A stretch of 64,000 nt of DNA, taken from NCBI RefSeq assembly GCF_019097845.1, contig NZ_JAHRGM010000067.1, positions 62,001 to 126,000 of the forward strand, in the 5' to 3' direction. The position numbers were made by a program, and so were the translations under genes. Each line of letters begins with the position of its first letter. Position 1 is the stretch's first letter. Below, piece by piece: positions 61,627 to 64,000 of this stretch. This DNA is from Sphingobium sp. AS12. Its GTDB lineage: Bacteria; Pseudomonadota; Alphaproteobacteria; Sphingomonadales; Sphingomonadaceae. The notes under the pieces are model-generated. The model saw nothing but the letters and a program-made list of their open reading frames with translations, had not been told where the DNA came from and ran no database searches.

Positions 61627-61896
61627 TCAATCAATATCATGCCGTTCAATGGTATCCGTCCGCAGTCGGTCCGCGACATAATCCGCCAATCGCCCCAAGC
61701 CTATCGCAAGCAAGCCGGTCCCGGCAATCAAGCCGATGAGCTTTGGAAGCCAAAGGCTTCTCGCCGCTGCGCATCCTGCGCTGTCGGAAGGCAGGCATTC
61801 TCCGAAGGCGTAGACAAATATCACCGGCAGTGACAGCAGGGTCACAATCTCGATGACCCAGCGGCCGACCGTCTTTTTCCGCTTGGGCTGATTCAT
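61627..61896 (-). CDS. Small membrane protein of unknown function
   Basis: An 89-residue protein with a basic start (MNQPKRKKTVGRW) and two membrane segments (VIEIVTLLSLPVIFVYAF and LIGLIAGTGLLAIGLGRLA). Two cysteines in the loop (ECLPSDSAGCAAAR) could be disulfide bonded outside. Only 10 bases after the selO gene, so likely on its transcript. I do not recognise a family. Confidence 0.6.
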   Translation of the reverse strand: MNQPKRKKTVGRWVIEIVTLLSLPVIFVYAFGECLPSDSAGCAAARSLWLPKLIGLIAGTGLLAIGLGRLADYVADRLRTDTIERHDID

Positions 61897-61906
61897 TGAC
61901 CCGTTC

Positions 61907-63304
61907 CTACCGCAAGGATGGCGCATGGCCGAGCGCCGCCCCCATCCGCCTTACCGCCGCGACCTTCGCGTACAGCGGCCCCCAATCATCCCCCTCCGCA
62001 ATCGCGGCCCAGATCGCCTCCACCTCGTCAATATGCATGGAGCAGGGCGCTTCGTCCGCCCAATAGTCATGGTCCCGCGCGCCCGGCACAGCCTCAAACC
62101 CCGCCACAGCATCCCGAAACGCGCCCCAGGCCGCGTCGCTATAATTCGCGCCTTCGCGCTGAACCCCGCCGCGCCAGTCATGGAAGAAGCGGTCGATCCC
62201 GGTCCCGGTCGTCACCATGCCCCGCACCGCCGCCTCGACCATCGCGTTGACGCCGTCCCCCGGCACTACCCCCAGCCGCCAGCAAAAGCGCCGCGCCATA
62301 GCCTCGCCGTATAAAGCGGGAAACCGCTCCAGCTCCGCGATCAGCGGCTCGGCCTCGACCAGCGCCCGCAGCGACACCGCGAGTTGTGCGACGTCCCAAT
62401 GGATCGCCTCGGCCTGTCGCCCGAAGGCATAGAGGCCCTGATGGTCAAAATAGGCGGCGGTAAAGCCTGCGTCCCACAAAGGCGTGAAGCGCCATGGGCC
62501 ATAGTCGAAACTCTCGCCGGTCACGTTGATATTGTCGCTGTTCAGCACGCCATGCACAAACCCGGCGATCATATAGCTGGCCGCCAGGTCGGCGGTCCGC
62601 TCGACCACCCGGCCAAGCAACTGCGCAGGCGGATTGTCGCCCGGTTCCTCGCTATAAAGCCGCATTAGCGCATAGTCGGTCAGCCGCTCCAGCAGCGCCT
62701 TGTCCTCATGAAAGGCCGCCCGCTGGAAGGAGCCGATGCGGATATGCGAATGGGACAGACGGACCATCGCCGCTCCGCGCGTGGGTGATGGTTCGTCATT
62801 ACGCTCCAGCGCCTCGCCCGTCTCGACGATCGAGAAGGTGCGCGACGTCGGCACGCCCAGCGCCTCCAGCATTTCGGTCGCCAATATCTCCCGCACCCCG
62901 CCTTTCAGCGTCAGCCGCCCGTCGCCAAAGCGGCTATAGGGCGTCTGGCCGCTGCCCTTAGTGCCCAGGTCCATCAGGCGCCCCGCATCGTCGCGCAGCT
63001 GCGCGAACAGGAATCCGCGCCCGTCGCCAATGTCGGGATTATAATGGCGGAACTGGTGGCCATGATATTTCAGCGCCAGCGGCCGGGGCAGTGACCCGTC
63101 GAGCGGCGCGAACCGCCCGAAATGCGCGATCCATTGGTCATCGCTCAGCGCGTCCAGCCCCACCGTGGCCGCCGCCCGGTCGTTGCGGAAGCGCAGGATC
63201 GTCTGAGGAAAGTCCGCCGCGCTCACCGGATCGGCGATGTCGGGCATCAGCGCATCGATTTCGCTGGCGGGGCTGTATTTGGCGGCTTGCGGGATATGGC
63301 TCAT
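61907..63304 (-). CDS. selO: Protein adenylyltransferase SelO (YdiU)
   Basis: A 465-residue pseudokinase-fold enzyme that transfers AMP to Ser/Thr/Tyr of redox-related proteins. Family motifs: KYHGHQFRHYNPDIGDGRGF, LGTKGSGQTPYSRFGDGRLT, GVREILATEMLEALGVPTSR and the metal-binding HGVLNSDNINVTGESFDYG. The C terminus ends without the CxxU/CxxC seen in eukaryotic and some bacterial members. ATG 63304. It is divergent from an alpha/beta hydrolase gene, and the small membrane protein and astD follow on the same strand. Confidence 0.93.
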   Translation of the reverse strand: MSHIPQAAKYSPASEIDALMPDIADPVSAADFPQTILRFRNDRAAATVGLDALSDDQWIAHFGRFAPLDGSLPRPLALKYHGHQFRHYNPDIGDGRGFLFAQLRDDAGRLMDLGTKGSGQTPYSRFGDGRLTLKGGVREILATEMLEALGVPTSRTFSIVETGEALERNDEPSPTRGAAMVRLSHSHIRIGSFQRAAFHEDKALLERLTDYALMRLYSEEPGDNPPAQLLGRVVERTADLAASYMIAGFVHGVLNSDNINVTGESFDYGPWRFTPLWDAGFTAAYFDHQGLYAFGRQAEAIHWDVAQLAVSLRALVEAEPLIAELERFPALYGEAMARRFCWRLGVVPGDGVNAMVEAAVRGMVTTGTGIDRFFHDWRGGVQREGANYSDAAWGAFRDAVAGFEAVPGARDHDYWADEAPCSMHIDEVEAIWAAIAEGDDWGPLYAKVAAVRRMGAALGHAPSLR

Positions 63305-63341
63305 AAGGCGATATGGGGGAGCGACACCTGAAGGATCAAGC

Positions 63342-64000
63342 TTGGTCGACTATAGCGACGCATATTGGTGGTCCCCCGATGGGCTGCGACTCCATTATCG
63401 GGACTATGCCGGGGGACATGATGGCCGCCCGCCGCTGTTGTGCCTGCCGGGCCTGACCCGCAATGCCCGCGATTTCGAGCCGCTGGCCGAACGGCTGGCG
63501 GGGGACTGGCGGCTGATCTGCCCGGACATGCGGGGGCGCGCGACAAGCGCCCAGGCCAAAGACCCGATGACCTATGTGCCGCTCACTTATTTGCAGGATA
63601 TCAGCCGGTTACTGGCCGACCTTGCCATCACCCGTTTCGTTGCGGTCGGCACGTCATTGGGGGGCATCATCACCATGCTGGTCGCCGCGACCCATCGCGA
63701 ATGGCTGGCGGGGGCGCTGCTCAATGATGTCGGCCCGGCGCTGGATGAAGCGGGCCTGGCGCGCATCCGCAGCTATGTCGGCGTCAATCAGTCGCACCCC
63801 AGCTGGGTCCATGCTGCCCGTGCGCTGGAAGATGCCAATCGCGACGTCTATCCCGCATATGGCCTGGAACAATGGCTGGCCATGGCCAAGCGCCTCTATC
63901 GCCTGAACAGCGCGGGCCGGATCGTGCTGGACTATGACATGCGCATTGCCGAACCGATCCGCGCGATGGGTAGCGAGGCGGGCGTGGATATGTGGCCGGT
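63342..64000 (+). CDS. Alpha/beta hydrolase, truncated by the window edge
   Basis: Only the first 219 codons lie in the window. Visible: YWWSPDGLRLHYRDYAGG, the oxyanion region PPLLCLPGLTRNARDF, LICPDMRGRATSAQAKD, and the nucleophile elbow FVAVGTSLGGIITM (GxSxGG-like). It resembles the MhpC/EstV-type hydrolases. TTG 63342 is the likely start, with AAGGA six bases upstream; no ATG or GTG fits in this frame. Substrate unknown. Confidence 0.82.
   Translation, partial: MVDYSDAYWWSPDGLRLHYRDYAGGHDGRPPLLCLPGLTRNARDFEPLAERLAGDWRLICPDMRGRATSAQAKDPMTYVPLTYLQDISRLLADLAITRFVAVGTSLGGIITMLVAATHREWLAGALLNDVGPALDEAGLARIRSYVGVNQSHPSWVHAARALEDANRDVYPAYGLEQWLAMAKRLYRLNSAGRIVLDYDMRIAEPIRAMGSEAGVDMWP

Overview
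The window is GC-rich DNA from an alphaproteobacterium, most likely a sphingomonad (Sphingobium/Sphingomonas type). Supporting signs are a CtrA response regulator with CcrM-type GANTC sites upstream, a Bpt-type aminoacyl-tRNA-protein transferase, UPF0262, a DUF934-CysH-sulfite reductase-DUF2849-SUMT block, many secreted peptidases, a TonB-dependent receptor with an STN domain, and several families of dispersed palindromic repeats. The assignment is inferred from gene content, not from a marker gene. I saw no rRNA, tRNA, CRISPR array, intact IS or prophage.

Layout. 1-8889: rightward polysaccharide cluster (asparagine synthase end, polyprenyl-phosphate sugar transferase, two glycosyltransferases, zinc-ribbon methyltransferase, flippase, FkbM methyltransferase, GT-C-like membrane protein), several genes joined by 4-base overlaps. 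8896-13854: amidohydrolase and 3-hydroxyisobutyrate-dehydrogenase-like pair, threonine ammonia-lyase, Bpt. 14001-18303: a c-di-GMP GGDEF/EAL protein broken by a frameshift, an RcnB/glycine-zipper envelope protein, free-methionine sulfoxide reductase. 18408-24938: second glycan locus (GT2, GtrA, methyltransferase; opposite strand GT4 and a second copy of the GT-C-like protein), then ArfB and an RNA pseudouridine synthase. 25005-32649: acyltransferase, agmatine-to-putrescine operon (aguA, a TonB-C mini-protein, aguB), secreted peptidases. 32776-37210: WrbA, pirin and divergent LysR regulator; ctrA; an esterase.

37317-40576 holds the most interesting unit: an ECF sigma factor, its membrane anti-sigma factor, a divergent secreted subtilisin-like protease and a secreted glycine-rich repeat protein. 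All three transcription units carry the same promoter-like motif, GGGATGAAA-N14-CGTT, and in the divergent region two copies are fully interleaved in a perfect inverted repeat. This looks like a small self-contained ECF regulon.

40577-41996 is AT-rich, apparently acquired DNA with one unknown two-membrane-segment protein. 41997-47983: an STN TonB receptor coupled to a Tat-exported beta-propeller/amidohydrolase. 48161-52772: UPF0262, degenerate GH25, cdd, dcd and phosphatase operon, divergent from dnaB, which has a consensus DnaA box in front. 52903-55644: DUF885 peptidase and a GT14 glycosyltransferase. 55999-60077: assimilatory sulfate reduction and siroheme operon. 60152-64000: AstD, a small membrane protein, SelO, and the start of an alpha/beta hydrolase.
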